From the NCBI RefSeq assembly GCF_004114695.1, contig NZ_CP035310.1, positions 2,215,501 to 2,279,500 of the forward strand: a stretch of 64,000 bases of DNA, given 5' to 3'. The DNA is from Erythrobacter sp. HKB08. Lineage in GTDB: Bacteria; Pseudomonadota; Alphaproteobacteria; Sphingomonadales; Sphingomonadaceae. Made by a program: the position numbers and the translations under genes. Below are positions 31,459 through 42,103 of the stretch, piece after piece; positions within the stretch are counted from its first letter, which is position 1; the number at the start of each line of letters is the position of its first letter. The notes beneath the pieces were generated by a model that made no database searches, was not told the origin of the DNA, and was given only the letters and a program-made list of their open reading frames with translations.

Positions 31459-32349
31459 ATGTCCATTCTCGTAAACAAAGACACCAAGGTCATCACCCAG
31501 GGGATGACCGGTAACACCGGCACCTTCCACACCCAGCAGGCGCTCGATTACGGGACGCAGATGGTTGCTGGTGTGACGCCGGGCAAAGGCGGCACCGACC
31601 ACATCGGCATTCCGCAGTTCAACACCGTGCGTGAAGCCAAGGCCGAAACCGGCGCGACCGCATCGTGCATCTACGTGCCGCCGCCCTTCGCGGCCGATGC
31701 GATCCTCGAAGCGATCGATGCCGAGATGGAACTGATCGTCACCATCACCGAAGGCATCCCGGTGCTCGACATGGTGCGCGTGAAGCGCGCGCTGCAGGGT
31801 TCCAAGTCGCGCCTGATTGGTCCGAACTGCCCGGGCGTCCTGACGCCGGGCGAGTGCAAGATCGGCATCATGCCGGGCTCGATCTTCAAGAAAGGCAGCG
31901 TCGGCGTCGTCTCGCGTTCGGGCACGCTGACTTATGAAGCCGTCCACCAGACGACCATGGTCGGCCTCGGCCAGACCACCGCGGTCGGCATCGGCGGCGA
32001 CCCGGTCAACGGCACCAACTTCATCGACGTGCTCGACATGTTCCTCGACGACGACGACACCAAGTCGATCATCATGATCGGCGAGATCGGCGGCAGCGCG
32101 GAAGAAGAAGCGGCCGAGTTCATCAAGCAGGAAGCAGCCAAGGGCCGCAAGAAGCCGATGGTCGGTTTCATCGCCGGTCGCACGGCGCCTCCGGGCCGCC
32201 GCATGGGTCACGCAGGGGCGATCGTCTCCGGCGGCCAGGGCGGCGCGGAAGACAAGATCGCGGCGATGGAAGCGGCGGGCATCCGCGTTTCCCCGAGCCC
32301 GAGCGAACTCGGCACGACCCTCGACGCACTGTTGAAGGAACTCGCCTGA
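31459..32349 (+). CDS. sucD: succinate-CoA ligase subunit alpha
   Basis: Alpha subunit of succinyl-CoA synthetase, 296 residues, which carries the CoA-binding domain ([11 protein letters not shown]) and the phosphorylated active-site histidine in [10 protein letters not shown]. It needs the beta subunit SucC, which is normally encoded directly upstream but is absent here: only 38 bases separate mdh and sucD. The ribosome binding site AGGAGAGG is strong. Confidence 0.97.
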   Translation: MSILVNKDTKVITQGMTGNTGTFHTQQALDYGTQMVAGVTPGKGGTDHIGIPQFNTVREAKAETGATASCIYVPPPFAADAILEAIDAEMELIVTITEGIPVLDMVRVKRALQGSKSRLIGPNCPGVLTPGECKIGIMPGSIFKKGSVGVVSRSGTLTYEAVHQTTMVGLGQTTAVGIGGDPVNGTNFIDVLDMFLDDDDTKSIIMIGEIGGSAEEEAAEFIKQEAAKGRKKPMVGFIAGRTAPPGRRMGHAGAIVSGGQGGAEDKIAAMEAAGIRVSPSPSELGTTLDALLKELA

Positions 32350-32429
32350 CCGATAACCGGCGCTGAGCGCATCTCCTCCCCGGGAGCGCAAAGCCGGTTC
32401 GGTCATTGGTTCCAAGAGGTGACCTGACC

Positions 32430-35273
32430 ATGGGCAACGAAAACCAGACCTTCCTCCCCGAGCTTTCCGACCAGGAAGGCCCGCAGCCCGGACCCAGTTG
32501 GGGCAACCCGGGCTGGCTCGCCACGGTATCGGACAGCGATGCCGACCTGACCCAGGCTCTCGACCCGACGCAGATGAAGCTCGCGGTCGCTGCTGCTGCG
32601 GCCAAGGCCGGCAAGCCGACCGACCCCAAGGCGATCGAGGAAGCCGCTGGCGATTCCATCCGCGCGATGCTGCTCGTGCGGCTCTACCGCGTGCGCGGTC
32701 ACCTCGCGGCCAATCTCGACCCGCTCGGCCTCGCCCATCGCGACGAGCCGGAAGACCTCTCGCTCGAGTGGCACGGCTTTGCCGGCCAGGAAGACAAGGA
32801 AGTCTATGTCGGCGGCGTGTTCGGCTTCGAATGGGTCAAGGTGCGCGACCTATATGCGGCACTGCGCGCGACCTATTGCGGCAATGTCGGCCTCGAATAC
32901 ATGCATATCGCCGATACCGAGGAACGGCGCTTCCTGCAGGATAAGTTCGAGAGCCCGGAAGACACGATCCAGTTCACCGACGAAGGCAAGAAGGCGATCC
33001 TCCAGGCGGTAATCCGCGGCGAGGAATACGAGAACTTCCTCGGCAAGAAATACGTCGGCACCAAGCGCTTCGGCCTCGATGGCGGCGAATCCATGATCCC
33101 CGCGCTCGAAGCGGTCATCAAGTATGGCGGCGCGCTCGGCGTGCGCGAGATCATCTACGGCATGGCCCACCGCGGCCGCCTCAACGTCCTCGCGAACGTG
33201 ATGGGCAAGCCGTACAAGGTCATCTTCCACGAATTCTCCGGCGGCAGCGCCAATCCGGAAGACGTGGGCGGCTCCGGCGACGTGAAATATCACCTCGGCA
33301 CCAGCACCGACCGCGAGTTCGACGGTATCGAGGTTCACATGAGCCTCGTCCCCAACCCCTCGCACCTCGAGGCGGTCGATCCGGTCGTGCTCGGCAAGGC
33401 GCGCGCGCAGCAGGCTATCCGCGACGATCTCGACGCGCATGAGCAGGTGCTGCCCGTGCTGATCCACGGCGACGCGGCCTTCGCCGGCCAGGGCGTCGTG
33501 TGGGAAAGCATCAGCCTTACCGGCATCAACGGCTACAACACCGGCGGCTGCATCCACTTCATCATCAACAACCAGATCGGCTTCACCACCGCGCCGAAGT
33601 TCTCGCGCGGCTCGCCCTATCCGTCCGACATCGCGAAGGGCGTCCAGGCGCCGATCCTGCACGTCAATGGCGACGATCCGGAGGCAGTGACCTTCGCCTG
33701 CAAGCTGGCCGTCGAATACCGCCAGACCTTCAAGCGCGACATCGTGATCGACATGTGGTGCTATCGCCGCTTCGGCCACAACGAGGGCGACGAGCCCAAG
33801 TTCACCCAGCCGCTGATGTACGACGCGATCCGCAGCCACAAGAAGGTCAGCTTCCTCTATGCCGACAAGCTGATCGAGGAAGGCGTGATCGAAAAAGGCA
33901 CCGCGCCCCAGCTGCGCGATGAATTCTCCGATCACCTGCAGGAAGAATTCGACGCGGCGAAGAGCTACAAGGCCAACCAGGCAGACTGGTTCGGCGGTCG
34001 CTGGGCAGGCCTCAACAAGCCGGCCGACCCGGAAAGCGCGCGCCGCAACGTCGAGACTGCGATCGAGAAGAAGCTGTTCGACAGCCTCGGCCGCACGCTG
34101 ACGACGGTTCCCGACGACCTGACCATCCACAAGACGCTGGGCCGCGTGATCGACGCCAAGCGCGAGATGTTCTCGAGCGGCGAAGGCTTCGACTGGGCAA
34201 CCGCCGAAGCGCTCGCATTCGGCAGCCTCGTGACCGAAGGTTACGGCGTGCGCCTGTCGGGGCAGGATTCGGGCCGCGGCACTTTCAGCCAGCGCCATGC
34301 CGTCTGGACCGACCAGAAGGACGAGCGCAAATACATCCCGCTCTGCCAGCTGCCGCACGGCAAGTTCGAAGTCTACGACAGCCCGCTGTCCGAATACGGC
34401 GTGCTCGGCTTCGAATACGGTTTCGCCATGGCGGACCCGAAGACGCTGGTCCTGTGGGAAGCGCAGTTCGGCGACTTCGCAAATGGCGCGCAGATCATGA
34501 TCGACCAGTTCATCGCGTCCGGCGAGGCCAAGTGGCTGCGCGCCAACGGCCTCGTGATGCTCCTGCCGCATGGCTACGAAGGCCAGGGTCCGGAGCACTC
34601 CTCCGCCCGTCTCGAGCGCTTCCTGCAGCTGTGCGCGAACGACAATATCCAGGTCTGCAACATCACCACGCCGGCGAACTACTTCCACGTGCTTCGCCGC
34701 CAGATGCTGCGCCCGTTCCGCAAGCCGCTGGTCATCATGACGCCCAAGTCGCTGCTGCGTCACCCGCTGGCGAAGAGCAGCGCGGAGGAATTCCAGGGCG
34801 AGCATCACTTCATGCGGATCAAGTCCGACCTGACCGAGATCGCGGACAAGAAGGTCCGCCGCCTCGTGCTGTGTTCGGGCAAGGTCGCCTACGACCTGAT
34901 GCAGAAGCGCGACGAGGAAGGGCTCGAGGACGTTTCGATCGTCCGCATCGAGCAGCTCTACCCCTTCCCGGGCGACCCGCTGGCGGTGCGCCTGAAGCGC
35001 ATGACCAATCTCGAAAGCGTCGTCTGGTGCCAGGAAGAGCCGAAGAACAACGGCTCGTGGTTCTTCGTCGAAAGCAAGATCGAGGAAGCCCTCACCGAGG
35101 CCGGACATGCCGGCATGCGACCGAGCTATGCCGGCCGCGAAGTCGCCGCATCGCCCGCCACGGGCTATGCCAAGCGGCACGAGGAACAGCAGCGCTCGCT
35201 CGTCTCGATGGCGCTCGGACTGAACGACGGCGGCAAAGCCGCCCGCAACGCAAAAGCCAAGAAGAAGGCCTGA
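32430..35273 (+). CDS. sucA: 2-oxoglutarate dehydrogenase E1 component
   Basis: Thiamine-diphosphate-dependent decarboxylase of the 2-oxoglutarate dehydrogenase complex, 947 residues. Seen are the N-terminal YRVRGHLAANLDPLG, MAHRGRLNVLANV, the ThDP motif region GDAAFAGQG...NNQIGFTT and the C-terminal LLPHGYEGQGPEHSSAR. ATG 32430 is preceded by AAGAGGTGA; eight extra codons upstream are unlikely. Works with SucB and Lpd encoded downstream. Confidence 0.97.
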   Translation: MGNENQTFLPELSDQEGPQPGPSWGNPGWLATVSDSDADLTQALDPTQMKLAVAAAAAKAGKPTDPKAIEEAAGDSIRAMLLVRLYRVRGHLAANLDPLGLAHRDEPEDLSLEWHGFAGQEDKEVYVGGVFGFEWVKVRDLYAALRATYCGNVGLEYMHIADTEERRFLQDKFESPEDTIQFTDEGKKAILQAVIRGEEYENFLGKKYVGTKRFGLDGGESMIPALEAVIKYGGALGVREIIYGMAHRGRLNVLANVMGKPYKVIFHEFSGGSANPEDVGGSGDVKYHLGTSTDREFDGIEVHMSLVPNPSHLEAVDPVVLGKARAQQAIRDDLDAHEQVLPVLIHGDAAFAGQGVVWESISLTGINGYNTGGCIHFIINNQIGFTTAPKFSRGSPYPSDIAKGVQAPILHVNGDDPEAVTFACKLAVEYRQTFKRDIVIDMWCYRRFGHNEGDEPKFTQPLMYDAIRSHKKVSFLYADKLIEEGVIEKGTAPQLRDEFSDHLQEEFDAAKSYKANQADWFGGRWAGLNKPADPESARRNVETAIEKKLFDSLGRTLTTVPDDLTIHKTLGRVIDAKREMFSSGEGFDWATAEALAFGSLVTEGYGVRLSGQDSGRGTFSQRHAVWTDQKDERKYIPLCQLPHGKFEVYDSPLSEYGVLGFEYGFAMADPKTLVLWEAQFGDFANGAQIMIDQFIASGEAKWLRANGLVMLLPHGYEGQGPEHSSARLERFLQLCANDNIQVCNITTPANYFHVLRRQMLRPFRKPLVIMTPKSLLRHPLAKSSAEEFQGEHHFMRIKSDLTEIADKKVRRLVLCSGKVAYDLMQKRDEEGLEDVSIVRIEQLYPFPGDPLAVRLKRMTNLESVVWCQEEPKNNGSWFFVESKIEEALTEAGHAGMRPSYAGREVAASPATGYAKRHEEQQRSLVSMALGLNDGGKAARNAKAKKKA

Positions 35274-35285
35274 GGAACACGCATT

Positions 35286-36518
35286 ATGGCCACGGAAATC
35301 AAAGTCCCCACGCTCGGTGAATCGGTCGCCGAAGGCACGATCGGCGAATGGCTCAAGCAGCCCGGCGACGCGGTTGCGGTCGATGAACCGATCGCGAGCC
35401 TCGAAACCGACAAGGTCGCGGTCGAAGTCCCCTCCCCCGTCGCTGGCGTGATCCAGGAGCTCAAGGCCGAAGTCGGCGACACGGTCGAAGTCGGCGCGGT
35501 GATCGCCATCGTCGAGGAAGGCGCAACCGGCGCCGCCAAGGGCGAGGAGGCTGGCCGTAAGGAACAGCAGGCCGACAAGGGCGAAGAGAAGCGCGAGGAG
35601 GCCCCCGCTGCCGGCGGCGATGCCTCGCAGACGCTCAGCCCCGCGGTGCGCCGTGCGGTGCTCGAACACGGCGTCGATCCGACGACCATCAAGGGCACCG
35701 GCAAAGACGGCCGCCTGACCAAGGAAGACGTGATCGCTGCGGCCAAGGCGAAGGGTGACAGCCCTGCCCCGTCGACCAGCGCTCCGGCCCCGGCCCCCGC
35801 AGCTGCCGCTACCGGTGAACGCCGCGAGGAACGCGTCAAGATGACGCGCATGCGCCAGACGATCGCCAAGCGCCTCAAGGGTGCGCAGGAGAACGCTGCG
35901 CTGCTGACCACCTTCAACGACGTCGACATGACGGCGGTGATCGAGGCCCGCACCAAGTACAAGGACCTGTTCGCCAAGAAGCACGACATCCGTCTCGGCT
36001 TCATGGGCTTCTTCGCCAAGGCCGCCTGCCTTGCGCTGAAGGACGTGCCGGCAGTCAACGCCTATATCGAGGGCGACGAGATCGTTTATCACGACTACGT
36101 CGACATCTCGGTCGCGGTCTCGGCGCCTAACGGCCTCGTCGTGCCCGTCATCCGCGACGCGCAGGACAAGGGCTTCGCGCAGATCGAGAAGGATATCGCC
36201 GACTTCGGCAAGCGCGCCAAGGAAGGCACGCTGACGATGGAAGACATGAAGGGCGGAACCTTCACCATTTCCAACGGCGGCGTGTTCGGTTCGCTCATGT
36301 CGACCCCGATCATCAACCCGCCGCAGAGCGCCGTTCTCGGTCTCCACCGGATCGAGGATCGCCCCGTCGCGATCAACGGCCAGGTCGAAATCCGCCCGAT
36401 GATGTACATCGCGCTGAGCTACGACCACCGCCTGATCGACGGCCGCGAGGCGGTTACCGCACTGAAAATCATCAAGGAAGCGATCGAAGATCCGACCCGG
36501 ATGCTGATCGATTTGTAA
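35286..36518 (+). CDS. sucB: dihydrolipoyllysine-residue succinyltransferase (2-oxoglutarate dehydrogenase E2)
   Basis: Core of the 2-oxoglutarate dehydrogenase complex, 410 residues. A single lipoyl domain carries Lys43 in ETDKVAVEV; a charged/Ala-Pro linker follows, then the E3-binding domain ([16 protein letters not shown], about residue 120), a second Ala-Pro linker and the catalytic domain ending in [13 protein letters not shown], with the active His and Asp. Twelve bases after sucA; separated from lpdA by a palindromic repeat. Confidence 0.97.
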   Translation: MATEIKVPTLGESVAEGTIGEWLKQPGDAVAVDEPIASLETDKVAVEVPSPVAGVIQELKAEVGDTVEVGAVIAIVEEGATGAAKGEEAGRKEQQADKGEEKREEAPAAGGDASQTLSPAVRRAVLEHGVDPTTIKGTGKDGRLTKEDVIAAAKAKGDSPAPSTSAPAPAPAAAATGERREERVKMTRMRQTIAKRLKGAQENAALLTTFNDVDMTAVIEARTKYKDLFAKKHDIRLGFMGFFAKAACLALKDVPAVNAYIEGDEIVYHDYVDISVAVSAPNGLVVPVIRDAQDKGFAQIEKDIADFGKRAKEGTLTMEDMKGGTFTISNGGVFGSLMSTPIINPPQSAVLGLHRIEDRPVAINGQVEIRPMMYIALSYDHRLIDGREAVTALKIIKEAIEDPTRMLIDL

Positions 36519-36533
36519 CTCACTCGCGCCCTC

Positions 36534-36605
36534 CGTCATTCCCGCGAAGGCGGGAATCCAGCTTCGGAGGGTGCAAACTGGATCCCCGCCTTCGCGGGGA
36601 TGACG
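36534..36605. repeat. REP-like palindromic element, copy 2
   Basis: A 72-base palindrome with ends CGTCATTCCCGCGAAGG and CCTTCGCGGGGATGACG and inner CTGGATTCCCGCC-like halves. Related to the copy at 23996-24075. It fills most of the sucB-lpdA gap and ends twelve bases before the lpdA start, so it would be transcribed and could act as an mRNA-stabilising or attenuating hairpin. Confidence 0.9.
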
Positions 36606-36616
36606 AGAGAAGAGAA

Positions 36617-38026
36617 ATGGCTGAATACGACTACGACGTCCTCGTCATTGGCGCTGGCCCGGGTGGCTATGTCGCCGCGATCCGCGCTGCGCAGCTGGGC
36701 CTGAAGACCGCCTGCGCGGAAAGCCGCGATACGCTTGGCGGGACCTGCCTCAACGTCGGCTGCATCCCCTCGAAGGCCATGCTGCACGCGTCGGAATTCT
36801 ACGATGCGGCTGCGAACGGCGCGATGGAAGAGATGGGCATCGAGGTGAAGCCGAAGCTCAACCTCGACAAAATGCACGCCCAGCGCCTCGACGCTGTCGG
36901 CGGCCTGACCAAGGGCATCGAGTTCCTGTTCAAGAAGAACAAGGTCGACTGGAAGAAGGGCCATGCCACCTTCCAGGATGCGCACACGGTCAAGGTCGGC
37001 GACGAGACGGTTACCGCGAAGAACGTCATCATCGCGACCGGTTCGTCCGTGACCCCGCTCCCGGGTGTCGAAGTCGACAACGACAAGGGCGTGGTGGTCG
37101 ATTCCACCGGTGCGCTCGAACTGCCCAAGGTGCCGAAGAAGATGGTCGTCATCGGCGGCGGCGTGATCGGGCTGGAGCTCGGCTCGGTCTGGCGTCGTCT
37201 CGGCGCGGAAGTGGTCGTGGTCGAGTTCCTCGACAAGCTGCTGCCGGGCATGGATGACGACGTGCGCAAGGAAGCGGCCAAGATCTTCAAGAAGCAGGGC
37301 ATGGAACTGCGTCTCTCGACCAAGGTCACCGGCGTCGAGGTCAAGGGCAAGAAGGCCACGCTCACGCTCGAACCGTCTGCGGGCGGCGACAGCGAAACGC
37401 TCGAAGCGGACTGTGTGCTCGTCTCGATCGGCCGCAAGCCGAACACCGACGGGCTGGGCCTTGAGAACATCGGCCTCGAAACCAACCAGCGCGGGCAGAT
37501 CGAAACCGATCACGACTTCCGCACCAAGGTCGACGGCGTGTGGGCCATCGGCGATGTCGTCCCGGGTCCGATGCTGGCGCACAAGGCCGAGGACGAAGGT
37601 ATCGCCTGTGCGGAGAATATCGCGGGCCAGACCGGCATCGTGAACCACGACATCATTCCGGGCGTCGTCTACACCCTCCCCGAATTCGCCGGCGTCGGTC
37701 TGACCGAGGCCGAAGCGATCGAGAAGATGGGCGACAAGGCCAGGATCAAGGTCGGCAAGTTCCCGATGATGGCCAACAGCCGCGCCAAGACCAACCACGA
37801 GCCGGACGGCTTCGTGAAGATCATCGCCGAGGCCGAGAGCGACCGCGTGCTGGGTGTGTGGGCAATTGCCAACGTCGCCGGCACGATGATCGCCCAGGCT
37901 GCACAAGCAATGGAATTCGGCGCAACGAGCGAAGACATCGCCTACACCTGCCACGCCCACCCGACGCATTCCGAAGCGATCAAGGAAGCGGCGATGGCGG
38001 TCCAGGGCAAGCCGATCCACATCTGA
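36617..38026 (+). CDS. lpdA: dihydrolipoyl dehydrogenase
   Basis: FAD enzyme (E3) that reoxidises the lipoyl groups of 2-oxoacid dehydrogenases, 469 residues. FAD motif VIGAGPGGYVAA, redox disulfide GGTCLNVGCIPSK, NAD motif VIGGGVIGLELGSVW, GDVVPGPMLAHKAEDEG and the C-terminal HAHPTHSEA with the catalytic His-Glu pair are all present. The stop overlaps the next start by one base (TGATG). Confidence 0.97.
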   Translation: MAEYDYDVLVIGAGPGGYVAAIRAAQLGLKTACAESRDTLGGTCLNVGCIPSKAMLHASEFYDAAANGAMEEMGIEVKPKLNLDKMHAQRLDAVGGLTKGIEFLFKKNKVDWKKGHATFQDAHTVKVGDETVTAKNVIIATGSSVTPLPGVEVDNDKGVVVDSTGALELPKVPKKMVVIGGGVIGLELGSVWRRLGAEVVVVEFLDKLLPGMDDDVRKEAAKIFKKQGMELRLSTKVTGVEVKGKKATLTLEPSAGGDSETLEADCVLVSIGRKPNTDGLGLENIGLETNQRGQIETDHDFRTKVDGVWAIGDVVPGPMLAHKAEDEGIACAENIAGQTGIVNHDIIPGVVYTLPEFAGVGLTEAEAIEKMGDKARIKVGKFPMMANSRAKTNHEPDGFVKIIAEAESDRVLGVWAIANVAGTMIAQAAQAMEFGATSEDIAYTCHAHPTHSEAIKEAAMAVQGKPIHI

Positions 38027-38841
38027 TGACGAGCGCGCTGCGGCAGTCGCTGTCCGGCAAGACGGCGGCGCTGCTCGCGCTTGGCATCCCTGTCCTCGCA
38101 GGGATCGCCTATCTCGCCGCGTTCGGCGCTCCGCAAGCCTACTGGATGACCAACGCGGCTGCGCTTGCGGGCGCGATGCTCCTGGTGCTCGTCGGCCTCC
38201 CCCGCCTTTCGATGCGGGGCGCACGCGTGGCAATGACGGCGCTCATAGCGGCGATAGTCCTCCCGCTTCTCATCGGCCCGGAAGTATCGGGCGTAACCCG
38301 CTGGATTTCGGTGGGTCCGGTGACGCTTCACACGGGCAGCCTGTTCATCCCCGCTCTTGCCGTCCTCGCATCGCGCGATGGCGACTATGCCGCCGCCTGG
38401 CTCGGTCTCGCGGTGGTCGTGACCCTTCGGCAGCCCGATGCGGCGAGCGTGTTCGCTCTCACCGGCGCGGCGGTCGGCATCTACATGGCACGAGGGGACT
38501 GGAAGGTCGGGCTGGTCGTCGTCGCAGGCTTTTTCGCCGGCATCCTTGCGGCACTACGCGGCGAGCTCCCAGCCCAGCCGTTCGTCGAGCGCGTTCTGGT
38601 CGATCTGGTGAGCGCGATGCCGGCATTGGCCCTCGGCCTGTTGCTCGCACTGGTGGCGGGCTTCTACCTCATGTCGCACGGGCTTGCGCGCCCGAAGCAC
38701 GAGCGCTTCGCCCTCGCTGGAACGCTCTTCGGCTTCTCGCTCATGGCCATCCTGTCGAACTATCCCAGCGTGCTGATTGGCTATGGCGCATCGCCGATCC
38801 TCGGCTATGGATTGGCGCTGAGCCTGCGCCCGGGAGAATGA
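38026..38841 (+). CDS. polytopic membrane protein of unknown function
   Basis: A 271-residue protein made largely of hydrophobic helices (eight or nine). I do not know its function. A segment [19 protein letters not shown] (about residues 87-105) resembles the GxxRWI loop of FtsW/RodA (SEDS) glycosyltransferases, but the protein is shorter than those and the rest does not clearly match. It starts on the ATG overlapping the lpdA stop, so it is coupled to the TCA operon. Confidence 0.7.
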   Translation: MTSALRQSLSGKTAALLALGIPVLAGIAYLAAFGAPQAYWMTNAAALAGAMLLVLVGLPRLSMRGARVAMTALIAAIVLPLLIGPEVSGVTRWISVGPVTLHTGSLFIPALAVLASRDGDYAAAWLGLAVVVTLRQPDAASVFALTGAAVGIYMARGDWKVGLVVVAGFFAGILAALRGELPAQPFVERVLVDLVSAMPALALGLLLALVAGFYLMSHGLARPKHERFALAGTLFGFSLMAILSNYPSVLIGYGASPILGYGLALSLRPGE

Positions 38842-38842
38842 C

Positions 38843-39259
38843 ATGAGCCTGCGCCCCTTCCATCTCGCCTTCCCCGTCCATGACCTCGAAGCCGCGCGCC
38901 GGTTCTGGGGCGAGACCATGGGTTGCCCGGAAGGCCGCTCGTCGGACGAATGGATCGATTTCGATTTCTACGGCCACCAGATCGTCGCCCATCTTTCGGT
39001 CGAAACCGGCGACCGTGCGAGCAATGCAGTCGACGGTCATGACGTGCCGGTCCCGCATTTCGGCATCGTGCTGACCATGGACGACTGGAAGGAGCTAGCC
39101 GAGCGGCTGACGAAGGCCGGGACGAAATTCCAGATCGAACCCTGCATCCGCTTCGAAGGGCAGCCGGGCGAACAAGCGACGATGTTCTTCCGCGATCCTA
39201 GCGGCAATGCGATCGAGATGAAGGCGATGGCGAACCCGGAGAACCTCTTCGCCCGGTAA
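38843..39259 (+). CDS. VOC (glyoxalase/bleomycin-resistance superfamily) protein
   Basis: A 138-residue metal-dependent fold protein with paired beta-alpha-beta units. [18 protein letters not shown] starts the first unit and [15 protein letters not shown] closes the second, giving His and Glu candidates for metal binding. Similar proteins are often annotated as dioxygenase-like or glyoxalase-like; substrate unknown. Start is directly after the preceding stop (TGACATG). Confidence 0.88.
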   Translation: MSLRPFHLAFPVHDLEAARRFWGETMGCPEGRSSDEWIDFDFYGHQIVAHLSVETGDRASNAVDGHDVPVPHFGIVLTMDDWKELAERLTKAGTKFQIEPCIRFEGQPGEQATMFFRDPSGNAIEMKAMANPENLFAR

Positions 39260-39322
39260 CACCTTGTTCTTGCAACGCTGCATTCAGGGTGTATTATTGA
39301 TGTAAATCACCGTGGAGGCAGC

Positions 39323-40696
39323 ATGAAATTCACCCCCCGACACATCGCCCTGGCAATTGCGCCCGTCTCGCTGCTCGCGATCGCCCTGCCCGCTGCGGCG
39401 CAGGACACTGCGCGCATGGACGAGGTCATCGCTGCGGAAGTCGATACGAATGCGTTCATGGGCACGGTGCTCGTTGCGCAGGGCGACGGCATCGTGCTGC
39501 AGAGAGCCTACGGCGATGCCAACATCGAATGGGATATCGACAACACGGTCGACACGAAATTCCGCATCGGGTCGGTGACCAAGCAGTTCACCGCCGTCGC
39601 GATCCTGATGCTCGCCGAAGAAGGCAAGATCGACCTCGATGCGGCAGTGAAGAGCTATTGGCCCGGCAGCCCGGAAAGCTGGGATGCGATCACGGTGCGT
39701 CACCTGCTCCAGCACACTTCCGGCATTCCCAACGTCACCAGCTTCGACGACTTCCGTTCCGAGATCAAATACCTGCCCAAGACGCGCGAGGAGATGATCG
39801 AACGCTTTGCGGGAGAGCCGCTGGAGTTCGCACCGGGCGAGAAATTCGCCTATTCGAATTCCGGCTACCTGGTGCTCACTGCGCTGGTCGAGGAAGCGAG
39901 CGGCGAGAGTTACGAAAGCTTCCTGCGCTCGCGCATCCTCAACCCGCTCGGCATGGCGAATACCGGGATCGATACGAGCGCGGCGATCCTGCCCAAGCGT
40001 GCCTCGGGCTATTCCCCGGCCGAGAACGGCGTGGTCAATGCCGATTACGTCTACATGGGCATCCCGCGCGGCGCAGGCGCGATGTATTCGACCACCGGCG
40101 ATTTGCTCAAATGGCAGCGCGGGTTGTTCGGCGGCAAGCTGCTCAAGCCGGAATCGCTCGAGCAATATCTCACCCCGCCCGATATCGAGGCTTTCAACGG
40201 CGGCAAATACGCCCTTGGCGTGGTCGAACAGCCGGGTGATGAAGGCACCTATTATTGGCACAGCGGCGGGATCGAGGGTTTCAATGCATGGCTCGGCCAC
40301 GACCGGGAACGGGATATCACCGTGGCGGTGCTGGCGAACCTCAATGGCGGTGCGGCGACCAAGCTCGGCCATTCGCTGATGACGCTCACCCAGGGCGGCG
40401 AAGTTCAGCTGGCGAACGAGCGTGTGGCCGTCGCGACCGAGCCCGACGAGCTGGGCGAATATCTCGGCACCTACGCTCTCGCCCCGACGTTCAAGATCAC
40501 CATCACGCAGGACGAGAACGGCCTCGTCGCGCAGGCGACCAACCAGCCCGCTTTCCCGCTGTTCAAGGAAAGCGAGGACATGTTCTTCCTCAAGGTCGTC
40601 GATGCGAAGGTTCGTTTCGACCGCGATGAGGATGGAGCGATCACCGGGCTAACACTGTTCCAGAACGGCGCCGAAATGCCCGGCGCGCGCGAATAA
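39323..40696 (+). CDS. exported serine hydrolase of the beta-lactamase class C fold
   Basis: A 457-residue protein with a signal peptide cleaved after PAAAQ. The active-site SxxK is Ser84-Val-Thr-Lys87 (RIGSVTKQFT), the YxN motif is in FAYSNSGYL, and HSGGIEGFN replaces the KTG element. A C-terminal extension (from about residue 360) looks like the DUF3471-type domain of esterase/D-aminopeptidase relatives. Substrate could be an ester, amide or D-peptide. Confidence 0.9.
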   Translation: MKFTPRHIALAIAPVSLLAIALPAAAQDTARMDEVIAAEVDTNAFMGTVLVAQGDGIVLQRAYGDANIEWDIDNTVDTKFRIGSVTKQFTAVAILMLAEEGKIDLDAAVKSYWPGSPESWDAITVRHLLQHTSGIPNVTSFDDFRSEIKYLPKTREEMIERFAGEPLEFAPGEKFAYSNSGYLVLTALVEEASGESYESFLRSRILNPLGMANTGIDTSAAILPKRASGYSPAENGVVNADYVYMGIPRGAGAMYSTTGDLLKWQRGLFGGKLLKPESLEQYLTPPDIEAFNGGKYALGVVEQPGDEGTYYWHSGGIEGFNAWLGHDRERDITVAVLANLNGGAATKLGHSLMTLTQGGEVQLANERVAVATEPDELGEYLGTYALAPTFKITITQDENGLVAQATNQPAFPLFKESEDMFFLKVVDAKVRFDRDEDGAITGLTLFQNGAEMPGARE

Positions 40697-40755
40697 CGCA
40701 GCCGATTGCGCCCCCTCCCCTCGCGTCCTAGACAGGTGCGCAAGGGGAGAGGACC

Positions 40756-42093
40756 ATGACGTTTCCGAAGCTGACCGACGAGCCGACCGCGCTCGGAATC
40801 GCCGCGCAAGTCCGTAGCGGCGCGCTTTCGCCGCTCGAGGCGGTGGATGCCGCTATCGCCCGGATCGAGGCGCTGGATGGCCCGATCAACGCAGTCGTCG
40901 TGCGCGACTTCGACCGTGCGCGCGACCGGGCGAAGGCGATGGTCGGGCTCGACATCATGGACAGCCAGCCGCTCTTCGGCGTGCCGATGACGATCAAGGA
41001 AAGCTTCGACATCGCCGGCCTGCCGACCTGCTGGGGTCACCTGCAATACAAGGACAATATCGCCACCCGCGATTCCAAGGTCGTGCGACAGCTCAAGGAA
41101 GCCGGGGCCGTGATCCTCGGCAAGACGAATGTCCCGCCCGATCTTGCCGACTGGCAATCGACCAACCCGGTCTATGGCCGCACGGTCAATCCGCACGACC
41201 ATTCGCGCAGCCCCGGCGGCTCGTCGGGCGGTTCGGCTGCGGCGGTTTCCTCAGGAATGAGCGCGTGCGAGTTCGGGACCGACATCGGCGGCTCGGTTCG
41301 CGTACCCGCGCATTTCTGCGGCGTGTGGGGTCACAAGTCGAGTTGGGGACTGGTCAGCAAGCACGGCCACGACCACCCGGCGATGGCAGGCCGCGATGCG
41401 CATGACGGCGTCCTCTCGATCGCCGGGCCGCTTGCGCGCAGCGGAGCCGATATCGACGTACTGATGCGCTTGACGGCGACGATCCCCATTCGCAGCACCG
41501 ACAAGCCGCTGAAGGAATGTCGCTTCCTCGTCGTAATGGACCAGCCGGTCTGCCCGGTCGACGGCGCTGTGCGCGGACCGATCGAGGCGGCGATCGAGGC
41601 GATGGAAGCGGCAGGATTGCGCGTCGACCGCAGCAGCGACCTGCTGCCCGACCTCGGCGCGCAGCATGGCCATTACCTGCGGATGCTCAATATCGCGATG
41701 GCGCGCGGCATGCCCGGCCCCGACGGTCGGCGTGCCACCGCGACCGACTGGTTCGACCTGCTCGACGCGCAGGCGCGCAACGAAGGCGCTTGGGAGAACC
41801 TGTTCGCGACCTACGATTTCGTCCTGTGCCCGCCGGCGCCGGTCCTCGCCGTGCCGCATCACGACGGACAGATCTTCCAGAGCGAGATCGAGATCGACGG
41901 GAAGATGGTCCGCGCCGCTGACGGCCTCGCCTATGCCGGAATCGCGACTTTCCCGAACCTGCCGAGCACCGTGCTTCCCGTAGGCGGAACAGGCGGGCTG
42001 CCATGCGGCATGCAGGTGATCGGGCCGCGCTGGAGCGATCTGGACTGCATAAGTGCCGCGCGGGGAATTGCCGAGATACTGGGCCACGGCTAA
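40756..42093 (+). CDS. amidase signature family protein
   Basis: A 445-residue hydrolase. The Ser-cisSer-Lys triad is visible as Lys81 (TIKESFD), Ser156 (SPGGSSGGS) and Ser180 (TDIGGSVR), with the family spacing of 24 residues between the two serines. It hydrolyses carboxylic acid amides; there is no GatB/GatC context, so it is not a tRNA amidotransferase subunit. No signal peptide. Start ATG preceded by GGGGAGAGG. Confidence 0.92.
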   Translation: MTFPKLTDEPTALGIAAQVRSGALSPLEAVDAAIARIEALDGPINAVVVRDFDRARDRAKAMVGLDIMDSQPLFGVPMTIKESFDIAGLPTCWGHLQYKDNIATRDSKVVRQLKEAGAVILGKTNVPPDLADWQSTNPVYGRTVNPHDHSRSPGGSSGGSAAAVSSGMSACEFGTDIGGSVRVPAHFCGVWGHKSSWGLVSKHGHDHPAMAGRDAHDGVLSIAGPLARSGADIDVLMRLTATIPIRSTDKPLKECRFLVVMDQPVCPVDGAVRGPIEAAIEAMEAAGLRVDRSSDLLPDLGAQHGHYLRMLNIAMARGMPGPDGRRATATDWFDLLDAQARNEGAWENLFATYDFVLCPPAPVLAVPHHDGQIFQSEIEIDGKMVRAADGLAYAGIATFPNLPSTVLPVGGTGGLPCGMQVIGPRWSDLDCISAARGIAEILGHG

Positions 42094-42103
42094 GCGGCGC
42101 GCC

